Of a stretch of DNA of 7,891 nucleotides, positions 1 through 6,304 are shown piece after piece; the first letter of the stretch is position 1, and every line of letters begins with the position of its first letter. Origin of the DNA: an uncultured Bacilli bacterium (GTDB lineage Bacteria; Bacillota_I; Bacilli_A; RF39; UBA660); assembly GCA_949840855.1 (NCBI GenBank), contig CATKYP010000040.1, positions 1-7,891 of the forward strand. The letters are read 5' to 3'. The notes beneath the pieces were generated by a model that was not told the DNA's origin, did no database searches, and worked only from the letters and a program-made list of their open reading frames with translations. Position numbers and translations under genes: made by a program.

Positions 1-63
1 ATAACTAAATATAAATTATTTCATAATATATCATCTGTTAGAAATACAGACCAAAATATTATA

Positions 64-699
64 TTAACTACAAGAATTTCCAAGCAAAATTTCCTTTTTC
101 TTCACACTAGAAAATTCTTCGCCTCCCTCAAATATATTAGTATGATTTAATTTACTAATAATAGGATTATATGTAGATATATCAAACAAACTATAATTAC
201 TAATATCACGATTAAAATAAATAGTTGCATTTTTTAAATAAATATCATAAGTAACCCCATTAACACTAGAATACAAATTTCTATAATTATTAGTTAAATC
301 TTGAATTGTACCTATATCATCCATATTTATAAATGATATTTCAGTATTCATCTTAGATGACTTTAACCTACTACCATCAAAATAATAAACAATTTTATTA
401 ACAATCTTATATGAATTAGAATCATCAATAAATTCTGACAGACAAATTAAATTTTCTTGTCTTATTCCTGTAGCTAACTCTTTTTCAACTTTATCATCTT
501 TGCTATCAGAACTGAAATGATTAATTATACCAGAAAAAATAAAACCTGTAGCAATACAAAAGAAGCCACCAATAATCAAAAATAGAGGTAATTTTTTATT
601 TCTTATACCTTTTTCATTCTCTTCTGCTTGTCTAATTTCAGACAAATTTAATACATGAGTTTGAAGTAGTTCTTCTTCAGTTTGTTTCTTCTTTATCAT
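64..699 (-). CDS. Hypothetical single-pass membrane protein with extracytoplasmic domain
   Basis: I do not firmly recognise this 211-residue protein. Residues 1-36 are charged and rich in Glu, Lys and Arg. They end in a basic RNKK patch before one hydrophobic segment (about 38-60, LPLFLIIGGFF onward), so the expected topology is N-terminus inside and C-terminus outside. Residues 61-211 form a polar outside domain with alternating beta-like stretches (NKIVYYFDGS, GVTYDIYLKNATIYF). It has two cysteines, C86 and C210, that could form a disulfide. The layout of the outside domain loosely recalls DUF1307/YehR-type lipoprotein domains, but there is no lipobox and this is only an impression. The ATG at 699 is supported by AGGTAGG at 708-714. 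The gene lies downstream of typA on the same strand and has its own candidate promoter. That it is a real gene is fairly sure; its function is unknown. Confidence 0.8.
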   Translation of the reverse strand: MIKKKQTEEELLQTHVLNLSEIRQAEENEKGIRNKKLPLFLIIGGFFCIATGFIFSGIINHFSSDSKDDKVEKELATGIRQENLICLSEFIDDSNSYKIVNKIVYYFDGSRLKSSKMNTEISFINMDDIGTIQDLTNNYRNLYSSVNGVTYDIYLKNATIYFNRDISNYSLFDISTYNPIISKLNHTNIFEGGEEFSSVKKKEILLGNSCS

Positions 700-722
700 G
701 GTTATCGCCTACCTTTATTTTC

Positions 723-751
723 ATTATAAAAAATTACCAAAAAAAAAACAA
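723..751 (-). promoter_or_regulatory. Candidate SigA promoter for the membrane protein gene
   Basis: On the minus strand a perfect TATAAT -10 box (723-728) lies 17 bases from a TTGTTT -35 box (746-751). The expected start is near 716, leaving a short leader that contains the AGGTAGG ribosome binding site. The spacer is partly the T-run of the terminator-like element after typA. In DNA this AT-rich, chance TATAAT boxes are common; the 17-base spacing and placement raise confidence. Confidence 0.5.
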
Positions 752-763
752 CTAATAATAGTT
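739..763 (-). terminator. Weak intrinsic terminator after typA
   Basis: Read on the minus strand, the inverted repeat AACTA-TTAT-TAGTT (750-763) is followed by one G and ten T's (739-748), starting 13 bases after the typA stop. The T-tract is strong, but the stem is only five base pairs with a single G-C pair, so termination may be partial and typA transcripts could read into the next gene. Confidence 0.4.
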
Positions 764-775
764 ATTTTCTAAATT

Positions 776-2593
776 TTATGCTACTTTTTTTCTAGAATCA
801 TACTTCTTTCTCTCATCAGTACCCAAAATTTTCTTACGAAGTCTAATAAAATTAGGAGTAACCTCTACTAACTCATCTGAATTAATATAATCAAGTGCAT
901 ATTCAAGAGTTATAGGACGTGGTCTTTTTAAAACTATTGTATGATCACTTCCCGATGCACGAACATTAGATAAGTTTTTACCTTTTACTACATTAACTGC
1001 CAAATCATTTTCACGATTACACTCACCAATTATCATTCCTTCATAAACTTCTATAGAAGGTTCAATAAACATAACTCCTCTATCCTCAAGATTACCTATA
1101 GAATAACTTGTAGCAGCACCATTTTCCATAGAAACTAAAACTCCTAGTTTCCTCTCTCCTACATTAACATTTGTCATTGGACGATACTCCTTAAATGAAT
1201 GACTCATAATTCCGTATCCCTTAGTAAGAGTCATAAAAATTGTTGAAAATCCAATTAATCCACGAGAAGGAATTGTATAAATAAGCCTAGTCTGTGAATC
1301 AATATTAGACATATTATCCATAACAGCACCACGTAATCCTAATTGCTCTATTACACTACCAACAACATCTTCAGGAACATCAATCTGTAATTCTTCATAA
1401 GGCTCCATTTTAATTCCATTTTCTTCCTTCACAATAACTTGTGGCTTAGATACTTCTAATTCAAAACCTTCACGTCGCATATTCTCAATTAAAATACCTA
1501 AATGTAACTCTCCTCTACCAGAGACTAGAAAAGATTCACTAGTATAAGGTTCAACTTTCAAACTAACATCTTTCTGTGTCTCTTTATTAAGTCGTTCTTC
1601 TATTTTTCTCGCTGTAACAATCTTTCCATCTCGCCCAACAAAAGGAGAAGTATTAGCACCAAATGTCATTTGAAGTGTAGGCTCATCAATATGAAGTTTT
1701 GGAAGAGCATCTTCCTTCCCCACTTCACACAAAGTTTCACCAACCGAAATATCACTAAGACCAGCTACTGCTACAATATCGCCAGCCTCAGCTTCTTCTA
1801 TTTCTACTCTACTATAACCATAATAACCAAATAATTTTTGTACTCTAAATTGCTTCAAAGAACCATCAAGCCTGCAACAACTAACCATTTGTCCAACTTT
1901 TATTTTTCCATTTTGTATCCTACCAATTCCAATTCTACCAACAAATTCATTATAATCTAAAAGTGCTGGCTGAAATTGCAAATTTTTATCCTTATCCCCA
2001 GAAGGAGCTGGTATTTCTGATAATATTAAATCAAGAAGCTCTTCAAAACCTGGAGTTTGTGTAGAAATATCATCACTCAAAGAACAAGTACCATTTATGG
2101 CAGAAGAGTAAATAACCTTAAAATCTAGCTGTTCATCATCTGCACCTAATTCAATAAATAAATCAAGTATCTCATCTAAAACCTTACTACATCTAGCACT
2201 AGGCTTATCAACTTTATTAATAACCACGATTGGCTTTACTTTTGCTTCAAAAGCCTTTTTTAAAACAAATCTGGTTTGAGGCATAGTTCCCTCATATGCA
2301 TCAACCACTAAAACGACTCCATCCACCATGTTCATAATACGTTCTACTTCTCCTCCAAAATCAGCATGACCTGGAGTATCCAATATATTTATTCTATTAT
2401 TCTTATAATCCAAAGCTGTTGTCTTTGCTAATATTGTAATTCCTCTTTCTTTCTCCAATTGATTTGAATCCATAGAAACTTGACTAACATCTTCATTATC
2501 CCTAAACATACCTGATGTTTTTAAAATTTCATCAACCAAAGTTGTCTTTCCATGATCAACATGGGCAATAATTGCAATATTTCTTTTATTCAT
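776..2593 (-). CDS. typA: Ribosome-associated translational GTPase TypA/BipA
   Basis: TypA/BipA is a GTPase of the EF-G family that binds the 70S ribosome and helps large-subunit assembly and growth under stress, notably cold. All G motifs are visible in this 605-residue protein: G1 AHVDHGKT (10-17), G2 RGITI (50-54), G3 DTPGH (72-76), G4 NKVD (126-129) and G5 SSA (163-165). A beta-barrel domain II follows at about 205-300, then EF-G-like domains III and V (about 305-475). The TypA-specific C-terminal domain ends in a basic tail (RKKVA). The length matches the usual 605-615. The frame is open to a GTG at 2602, but the ATG at 2593 is preferred: it has GAGGTG at the right distance and gives the family N-terminus MNKRNIAIIAHVDHGK. 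It is divergent from the LysM gene. It could be mistaken for LepA or EF-G, but the length and C-terminal domain favour TypA. Confidence 0.97.
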   Translation of the reverse strand: MNKRNIAIIAHVDHGKTTLVDEILKTSGMFRDNEDVSQVSMDSNQLEKERGITILAKTTALDYKNNRINILDTPGHADFGGEVERIMNMVDGVVLVVDAYEGTMPQTRFVLKKAFEAKVKPIVVINKVDKPSARCSKVLDEILDLFIELGADDEQLDFKVIYSSAINGTCSLSDDISTQTPGFEELLDLILSEIPAPSGDKDKNLQFQPALLDYNEFVGRIGIGRIQNGKIKVGQMVSCCRLDGSLKQFRVQKLFGYYGYSRVEIEEAEAGDIVAVAGLSDISVGETLCEVGKEDALPKLHIDEPTLQMTFGANTSPFVGRDGKIVTARKIEERLNKETQKDVSLKVEPYTSESFLVSGRGELHLGILIENMRREGFELEVSKPQVIVKEENGIKMEPYEELQIDVPEDVVGSVIEQLGLRGAVMDNMSNIDSQTRLIYTIPSRGLIGFSTIFMTLTKGYGIMSHSFKEYRPMTNVNVGERKLGVLVSMENGAATSYSIGNLEDRGVMFIEPSIEVYEGMIIGECNRENDLAVNVVKGKNLSNVRASGSDHTIVLKRPRPITLEYALDYINSDELVEVTPNFIRLRKKILGTDERKKYDSRKKVA

Positions 2594-2599
2594 AAAATA

Positions 2600-2606
2600 C
2601 ACCTCT
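2600..2606 (-). promoter_or_regulatory. Ribosome binding site deciding the typA start
   Basis: AGAGGTG on the minus strand lies six bases before the ATG at 2593. The in-frame GTG at 2602 overlaps this site and has no comparable site at good spacing before it, so the ATG at 2593 is taken as the start. Confidence 0.75.
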
Positions 2607-2624
2607 ATTCACATAAACTCCTAG

Positions 2625-2633
2625 AGTATAACA
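2625..2633 (-). promoter_or_regulatory. Extended -10 promoter for typA
   Basis: On the minus strand TGT-TATACT gives an extended -10 element: TG at 2632-2633 and the -10 hexamer at 2625-2630. No good -35 box is found at 16-18 bases; the closest sequence is a poor CTGGAT. Transcription would start near 2618, leaving a leader of about 25 bases before the typA ATG. Confidence 0.55.
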
Positions 2634-2660
2634 TACATCATTTAAAAAATCCAGAATAAA

Positions 2661-2689
2661 TTGACATTTTATATAAATTGTGATATAAT
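2661..2689 (+). promoter_or_regulatory. Near-perfect SigA promoter for the LysM gene
   Basis: A consensus TTGACA (2661-2666) is separated by exactly 17 bases from a consensus TATAAT (2684-2689). TG at 2681-2682 adds an extended -10. Transcription should start near 2696, about 20 bases before the ATG, and the leader carries the AGGGGG ribosome binding site (2705-2710). This should be a strong housekeeping promoter. No clear operator repeat is seen. Confidence 0.9.
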
Positions 2690-2717
2690 CTACTATATTT
2701 AAAAAGGGGGAAATTTT

Positions 2718-3503
2718 ATGTCTAATAGAAAAGAATTTATAGACGATTTTAAAAACAATATAGTAAATGGAGAATTAGTATCCCAAAATGGAAAATCAAT
2801 AATAGTTGAAAGAGATGAATGTGGAATCAGAAAATATCCATATTCTTCTACATCTTCTATCACTATCCAAAAAAAATCAAAAAGAAAAGTCGAAACAACA
2901 ATAAACGGAAAAAAAATAATCTTTAAAAGAAAACTAAATATTACAGAAAACATAAAATCTATCATAAATAATCAAACAGTATTAAAAACATTATATGGTA
3001 CCGCACTAATAATGGCTGCTGGAGTTAATATAATAGGTGCCAAAGTAAATAATAATGTAAATGAACCACAAAAAAATATTGCAATAGAAAATATGATAAA
3101 TAATGAAGAGTATCATAGTTTAATACCTATTAAGTGTTATCACAAAATGCGAGGAGGAGACACTTTATGGAATATTGCAACAAGTCATGGCATCAATATA
3201 TCAGATATTAAAGGAGTAAATAAACATATTGATCCTAATGACATAATTCAAAAAGGTGAAGAAATAACCTACTATTATTATGTAAGAGATGATCAAATAG
3301 AATATGCTACAGACCTAGTTGAATATGATAAAAATCTAGAATCTATTGCAAAACAATATAACACTGATATAGGAACTATAAAAAGATTAAACGAAAATCA
3401 TTATGATATAAACACAATACTTGTACCTAACTTTAAAAGCTTATCTGAAATAAACAAAGAATATGAACAAGATAAAAAATACACAAAAGTAAAAACAAGA
3501 TAA
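2718..3503 (+). CDS. Membrane-anchored LysM-domain protein
   Basis: This 261-residue protein has three parts. Residues 1-87 are polar and strongly basic (for example KKSKRK at 52-57 and FKRK at 69-72), and probably cytoplasmic. A single hydrophobic segment lies at about 88-109 (TLYGTALIMAAGVNIIGAKV). Residues 110-261 are probably outside. They contain a good LysM at about 140-186 (GGDTLWNIATSHGI, then NDIIQKGEEI) and a second, degenerate LysM-like unit at about 197-238 (KNLESIAKQYNTDIGTIKRLNEN, ending ILVPNF). LysM domains bind N-acetylglucosamine in peptidoglycan, so the protein likely links membrane and wall. No hydrolase or other catalytic domain is present. The ATG at 2718 is set by AGGGGG seven bases upstream. 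The gene stands alone with its own strong promoter and ends in a terminator shared with rluD. No specific family name is claimed. Confidence 0.88.
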   Translation: MSNRKEFIDDFKNNIVNGELVSQNGKSIIVERDECGIRKYPYSSTSSITIQKKSKRKVETTINGKKIIFKRKLNITENIKSIINNQTVLKTLYGTALIMAAGVNIIGAKVNNNVNEPQKNIAIENMINNEEYHSLIPIKCYHKMRGGDTLWNIATSHGINISDIKGVNKHIDPNDIIQKGEEITYYYYVRDDQIEYATDLVEYDKNLESIAKQYNTDIGTIKRLNENHYDINTILVPNFKSLSEINKEYEQDKKYTKVKTR

Positions 3504-3507
3504 CATT

Positions 3508-3539
3508 AAAGAACTAGCAAAAAAATAAGCTAGTTCTTT
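3508..3539. terminator. Bidirectional intrinsic terminator between the LysM gene and rluD
   Basis: A perfect 11-bp inverted repeat, AAAGAACTAGC (3508-3518) and GCTAGTTCTTT (3529-3539), encloses a 10-base A-rich loop. On the plus strand the stem ends in TTCTTTT; on the minus strand it ends in TTCTTT followed by AATG. It therefore fits both convergent genes. The right arm contains the rluD stop codon (3530-3532) and its last codons. Confidence 0.85.
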
Positions 3540-4423
3540 TCATTTAATATACTTAAATAATCCAAGAATTCTTTTGGCGGTTCTTGTTCAAAATAAATAT
3601 TTTCCTTAGTAATAGGATGTACAAATTGAATACTTCTTGAATGAAGCATTTGCCCAAAATCTGTAGCATTACTATTATTATATATAGGATCATTAACCAC
3701 AGGATGTTTAATATAAGCCATATGAACTCGTATTTGATGAGTTCTCCCAGACTCCAAAATACACTCTATCAAAGACTTATTTTTAAAACGTTCTAATACT
3801 TTAATATGAGTAATAGCATTTTTGCTATTAATATCAGTAACACACATTTTTTCCCTATTTCTTGGATCTCTACCAATAGGCGCATCAATTGTTGCAGTAC
3901 TAGGCAAGTCATTTCCTTCTACTATTGCTAAATAGTGCCTATTAATTTCTCTATTTTTTATCATATTAGAAAGAATCTCTAAAACATCATCATTCTTCGC
4001 AACTACCATTAAGCCACTAGTATCTTTATCAAGTCTATGAACTATACCTATTCTAATATTTGAACTTTCACTAATTCCTAAATGAAACATTAAAGCATTT
4101 ACTAAAGTATGGTTATAATGTCCTGGGGCAGGATGAGTAACCATACCACTTTTCTTATTTATTATCATTAAATACTCATCTTCATAAATTATGTCTAATG
4201 GTATATCTTCAGCAATAACATTAACTGAAAAATCTAAACTAGTATTAACTTTGATAGTATCACCATAACTAACCTTATAACTAGAGTCAATTTCCCTTTC
4301 ATTTATTAAGATTTTTCTTTCTTTAATAAGCTTTTGAACTTTATTACGTGAAATATCAAGTCTCCTAGCTAAATAAATATCCACTCGTTCAAAAACATCC
4401 TTCTCAACTAATAATTCTTGCAT
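3530..4423 (-). CDS. rluD: RluD-family 23S rRNA pseudouridine synthase
   Basis: Enzymes of this family convert uridine to pseudouridine in RNA; RluD acts on helix 69 of 23S rRNA. The 297-residue protein has an N-terminal S4 RNA-binding domain (about 12-60, DISRNKVQKLIKERKILIN). The synthase domain follows, with YEDEYLMIINKKSGMVTHP at 80-98 and the catalytic motif HRLDKDTSG at 129-137, in which D132 is the expected nucleophile. ESGRTHQIRVHMAYIKHPVVND is the usual downstream motif. Length is normal. The ATG at 4423 has a strong AGGAGG (4429-4434) lying inside lspA, and the two genes overlap by 16 bases. The order lspA-rluD matches B. subtilis lspA-ylyB. The family is certain; the exact target (RluD versus RluC/RluA type) is not proved, though the S4 domain and HRLDKDTSG favour RluD. 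Confidence 0.93.
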   Translation of the reverse strand: MQELLVEKDVFERVDIYLARRLDISRNKVQKLIKERKILINEREIDSSYKVSYGDTIKVNTSLDFSVNVIAEDIPLDIIYEDEYLMIINKKSGMVTHPAPGHYNHTLVNALMFHLGISESSNIRIGIVHRLDKDTSGLMVVAKNDDVLEILSNMIKNREINRHYLAIVEGNDLPSTATIDAPIGRDPRNREKMCVTDINSKNAITHIKVLERFKNKSLIECILESGRTHQIRVHMAYIKHPVVNDPIYNNSNATDFGQMLHSRSIQFVHPITKENIYFEQEPPKEFLDYLSILNEKN

Positions 4424-4887
4424 AAACTCCTCCTAACTTCATCAACAATCAATAAAAGAAAACCAATAACGATAAATATATCAGCAATATTAAATATGGG
4501 AAAATAATATCCAAATATATTAAAAGATAAAAAATCTATTACATAACCACGAAATATTCTATCTACTAAATTCCCCAAAACTCCACCAATTATTAAAGAA
4601 TAATAAGTAAGTGAAAAATTGTTTATATGCTCCTCTCTTACTATATAAGAAATCAGGAATAATAAAAATATAATACTAATAAAAATTAAAAATAATTGCT
4701 TCTCCTCAAGAATTGACCAAGCTCCTCCAACATTTTTTGTATATGTTATATAAAAAAAGTTTTTAACAACTGTAATAGTATCTAGTAATGATAAATTATA
4801 CTTTATCAAAAACTTAGAAATAAAATCGATAGTAAAACATAATAAAGAAAAAATAAAAACTCTAATCAATAATCGCTTATTATTCAT
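4408..4887 (-). CDS. lspA: Lipoprotein signal peptidase (signal peptidase II)
   Basis: LspA is a membrane aspartyl protease that cuts the signal peptide from prolipoproteins after the lipobox cysteine has been lipidated by Lgt. The 159-residue protein has four hydrophobic segments and the family motifs in order: D21 and K25 (DFISK), NVGGAWS from N52, GNLVDR (N106, R110), VIDF with D118, and FNIAD with D136. D118 and D136 are the expected catalytic pair. The motif NVGGAWS departs from the commoner NxGAAFS. The frame is also open from an ATG at 4899. The ATG at 4887 is preferred because GGTGAT, matching the 3' part of the ideal Shine-Dalgarno, precedes it at the right distance. With this start the gene overlaps the dnaE stop by eight bases, which suggests coupling. 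It shares an operon with rluD downstream. Confidence 0.95.
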   Translation of the reverse strand: MNNKRLLIRVFIFSLLCFTIDFISKFLIKYNLSLLDTITVVKNFFYITYTKNVGGAWSILEEKQLFLIFISIIFLLFLISYIVREEHINNFSLTYYSLIIGGVLGNLVDRIFRGYVIDFLSFNIFGYYFPIFNIADIFIVIGFLLLIVDEVRRSLCKNY

Positions 4888-6304
4888 ATTTATCACCATT
4901 AAGTATAATCAAATTATTAATAATTATTTGCAAATCTGCAAACCTTTTTTCAACCCTGCCATCTATTTTCATAATCATACCTCTCTCAATTATAGGATAT
5001 ATTTTATACACCCGTGGAAATAAAGTAAATTCACAACTACCTGTTTCATCACTCCCTGTAATAAAAGCCATATCTTCCCCTCTTTTTGTTTTAATAGATT
5101 TAATTTTTTCTACAAAGATTAAAGACTTTATCCTTTTATTCTGATATTTTTCAATCTCATTAATTTTTATAATATCAGGATTTACATTCAAATAACTAGA
5201 AACAGGATGTTGAGTTAAGTAAAGCCCGAATAATTCTTTTTCCTTTTCAAGCATATAACTTTCACTAAACTCATCATTTCCCTCTAAAATAGGCTTCATA
5301 ACAAATGATGGGTCCAGTTCTTTTGCTAAAATAGCATAATTATATAATTCATCTAAATTTTCAATTAATGTACGGACTTTATAGTTAAATCTTCTAAATA
5401 CTTGTGCATAAATTAAAAATTCAAAAATTCTCTTACTAACTCCTTTAGCTGCAAGTCTACTAAAAGCATCATATATATCAATAAATTCACCATTCTCCCT
5501 TGCTTCAATTATCTGATCTGTAGAAACTCCACCAACAAAACTAATAATTGAAAATGGAGCATATATAATACCATCGACTACAACATATCTATTTATACTA
5601 ATATTAATATCTGGTTTCTCAATTTTAATATTCTTAGATCTAACTTCCATAATATACTCATTCATTTTAGAAGTATAGCCAATAACATTACTTAATAAAT
5701 TACTATAAAATACTTCTTTATAATAGACTTTAAAATACGCTAGTTTATATGCAATTAATGAATAAGCTACAGAATGAGATCTATTGAAACCATATAATGC
5801 AAATTTCAAAACCAAATTGAATATTTCTTTACTAGACTCAACATTATGCCCCTTTTCCTTGCTTTTAGTTATGAATTTATCTTCTTCATCAGCAAGTAAA
5901 CTCATCTTTTTTTTGCTCATAGCTCGTCTTAATATATCAGCTTCTCCTAAACTATACCCCGCATAAATATTAGCCACCTGCATTACCTGCTCTTGATAGA
6001 CCATTATACCATAAGTATTTCTTAAAATACTTTCTAAGGAAGAGTCAATATAAGTCACCTTCTCTTTCCCATACTTTCTTTTAATATATGGTTCAATATT
6101 CTGCGCAGCACTTGGTCTATACAAAGCAATAGCTGCAAAAATATCTTCAAAAGAACTTGGTTTTAATCTTTTTAAAAAAGCTCTCATACCACTAGACTCA
6201 AATTGAAATATTCCAGTAGTATCAGCAAATTCAAATATTTTTAACACTTCGCTATCATTCAAATCAATATCATTAAAATTAATTTTTATTATAAATTTTT
6301 TCAA
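4880..6304 (-). CDS. dnaE: DNA polymerase III alpha subunit DnaE, C-terminal part (frameshifted)
   Basis: This frame carries the second half of a DnaE replicative polymerase. It starts in the palm/fingers region with DTTGIFQFESSGM (28-40), followed by the fingers. YGIMVYQEQVMQVA (98-111) and FNRSHSVAYSLIAYKLAYFK (173-192) are the recognition helices for incoming nucleotide and DNA. A tandem helix-hairpin-helix region lies at about 210-330. The C-terminus is an OB-fold (about 390-470, IKTKRGEDMAFITGSDETG) that binds single-stranded DNA. The C-terminal tau-binding tail of E. coli DnaE is absent, as in Bacillus-type DnaE. The only start candidate is a TTG at 6304 with no convincing ribosome binding site; the next Met (residue 40) is inside a conserved motif. 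The frame is +1 relative to the upstream half, overlaps it by 26 bases, and is best read as the continuation of one dnaE gene. The motif usually RPGPM-like reads RPSAA here. Confidence 0.9.
   Translation of the reverse strand: MKKFIIKINFNDIDLNDSEVLKIFEFADTTGIFQFESSGMRAFLKRLKPSSFEDIFAAIALYRPSAAQNIEPYIKRKYGKEKVTYIDSSLESILRNTYGIMVYQEQVMQVANIYAGYSLGEADILRRAMSKKKMSLLADEEDKFITKSKEKGHNVESSKEIFNLVLKFALYGFNRSHSVAYSLIAYKLAYFKVYYKEVFYSNLLSNVIGYTSKMNEYIMEVRSKNIKIEKPDINISINRYVVVDGIIYAPFSIISFVGGVSTDQIIEARENGEFIDIYDAFSRLAAKGVSKRIFEFLIYAQVFRRFNYKVRTLIENLDELYNYAILAKELDPSFVMKPILEGNDEFSESYMLEKEKELFGLYLTQHPVSSYLNVNPDIIKINEIEKYQNKRIKSLIFVEKIKSIKTKRGEDMAFITGSDETGSCEFTLFPRVYKIYPIIERGMIMKIDGRVEKRFADLQIIINNLIILNGDKYE
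4892..4897 (-). promoter_or_regulatory. Ribosome binding site deciding the lspA start
   Basis: GGTGAT on the minus strand is followed by AAAT and then the ATG at 4887. It matches the GGTGAT end of the full anti-SD complement AAGGAGGTGAT at proper spacing. The upstream ATG at 4899 overlaps this site and has only AT-rich sequence before it. Confidence 0.6.
6279..6304 (-). other. Frameshift junction within dnaE
   Basis: The two dnaE frames overlap here. On the minus strand the overlap contains an A6 run (6296-6301) and an A5 run (6283-6287). Dropping one A from the first run gives DIEKFIIKINFND; dropping one from the second gives DIEKIYNKINFND. Both join the halves with family-like spacing into 980 residues. 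No intein motifs are present on either side. Confidence 0.85.

Noticed and set aside
34..50. Small hairpin TCTGT-TAGAAAT-ACAGA after the membrane protein gene
   Set aside because: The stem is only five base pairs and there is no T-run after it on either strand. It is not convincing as a terminator, and positions 1-63 show nothing else.
2594..2602. typA start at the GTG (2602)
   Set aside because: It sits inside the GAGGTG ribosome binding site of the ATG at 2593 and would add three residues not typical of the family.
2699..2965. 88-codon open frame on the minus strand, opposite the start of the LysM gene
   Set aside because: It is antisense to a gene with a perfect promoter and ribosome binding site, and its Phe/Ile/Ser-rich product is what the complement of A-rich coding sequence gives.
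4888..4899. lspA start at the upstream ATG (4899)
   Set aside because: It overlaps the GGTGAT site used by the ATG at 4887 and has no ribosome binding site of its own.
5784..5966. 60-codon open frame on the plus strand inside dnaE
   Set aside because: It is antisense to conserved DnaE fingers sequence and has no recognisable motif.
6279..6304. Split intein at the dnaE break, as in cyanobacteria
   Set aside because: Neither half carries intein sequence: the first frame ends within a few residues of normal DnaE sequence and the second begins with DnaE linker. The break is also at about residue 510, not at the known cyanobacterial intein site.
6279..6304. Programmed -1 ribosomal frameshift on the A6 run
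   Set aside because: The second frame is +1 (equal to -2) relative to the first, so a -1 slip leads into the wrong frame.
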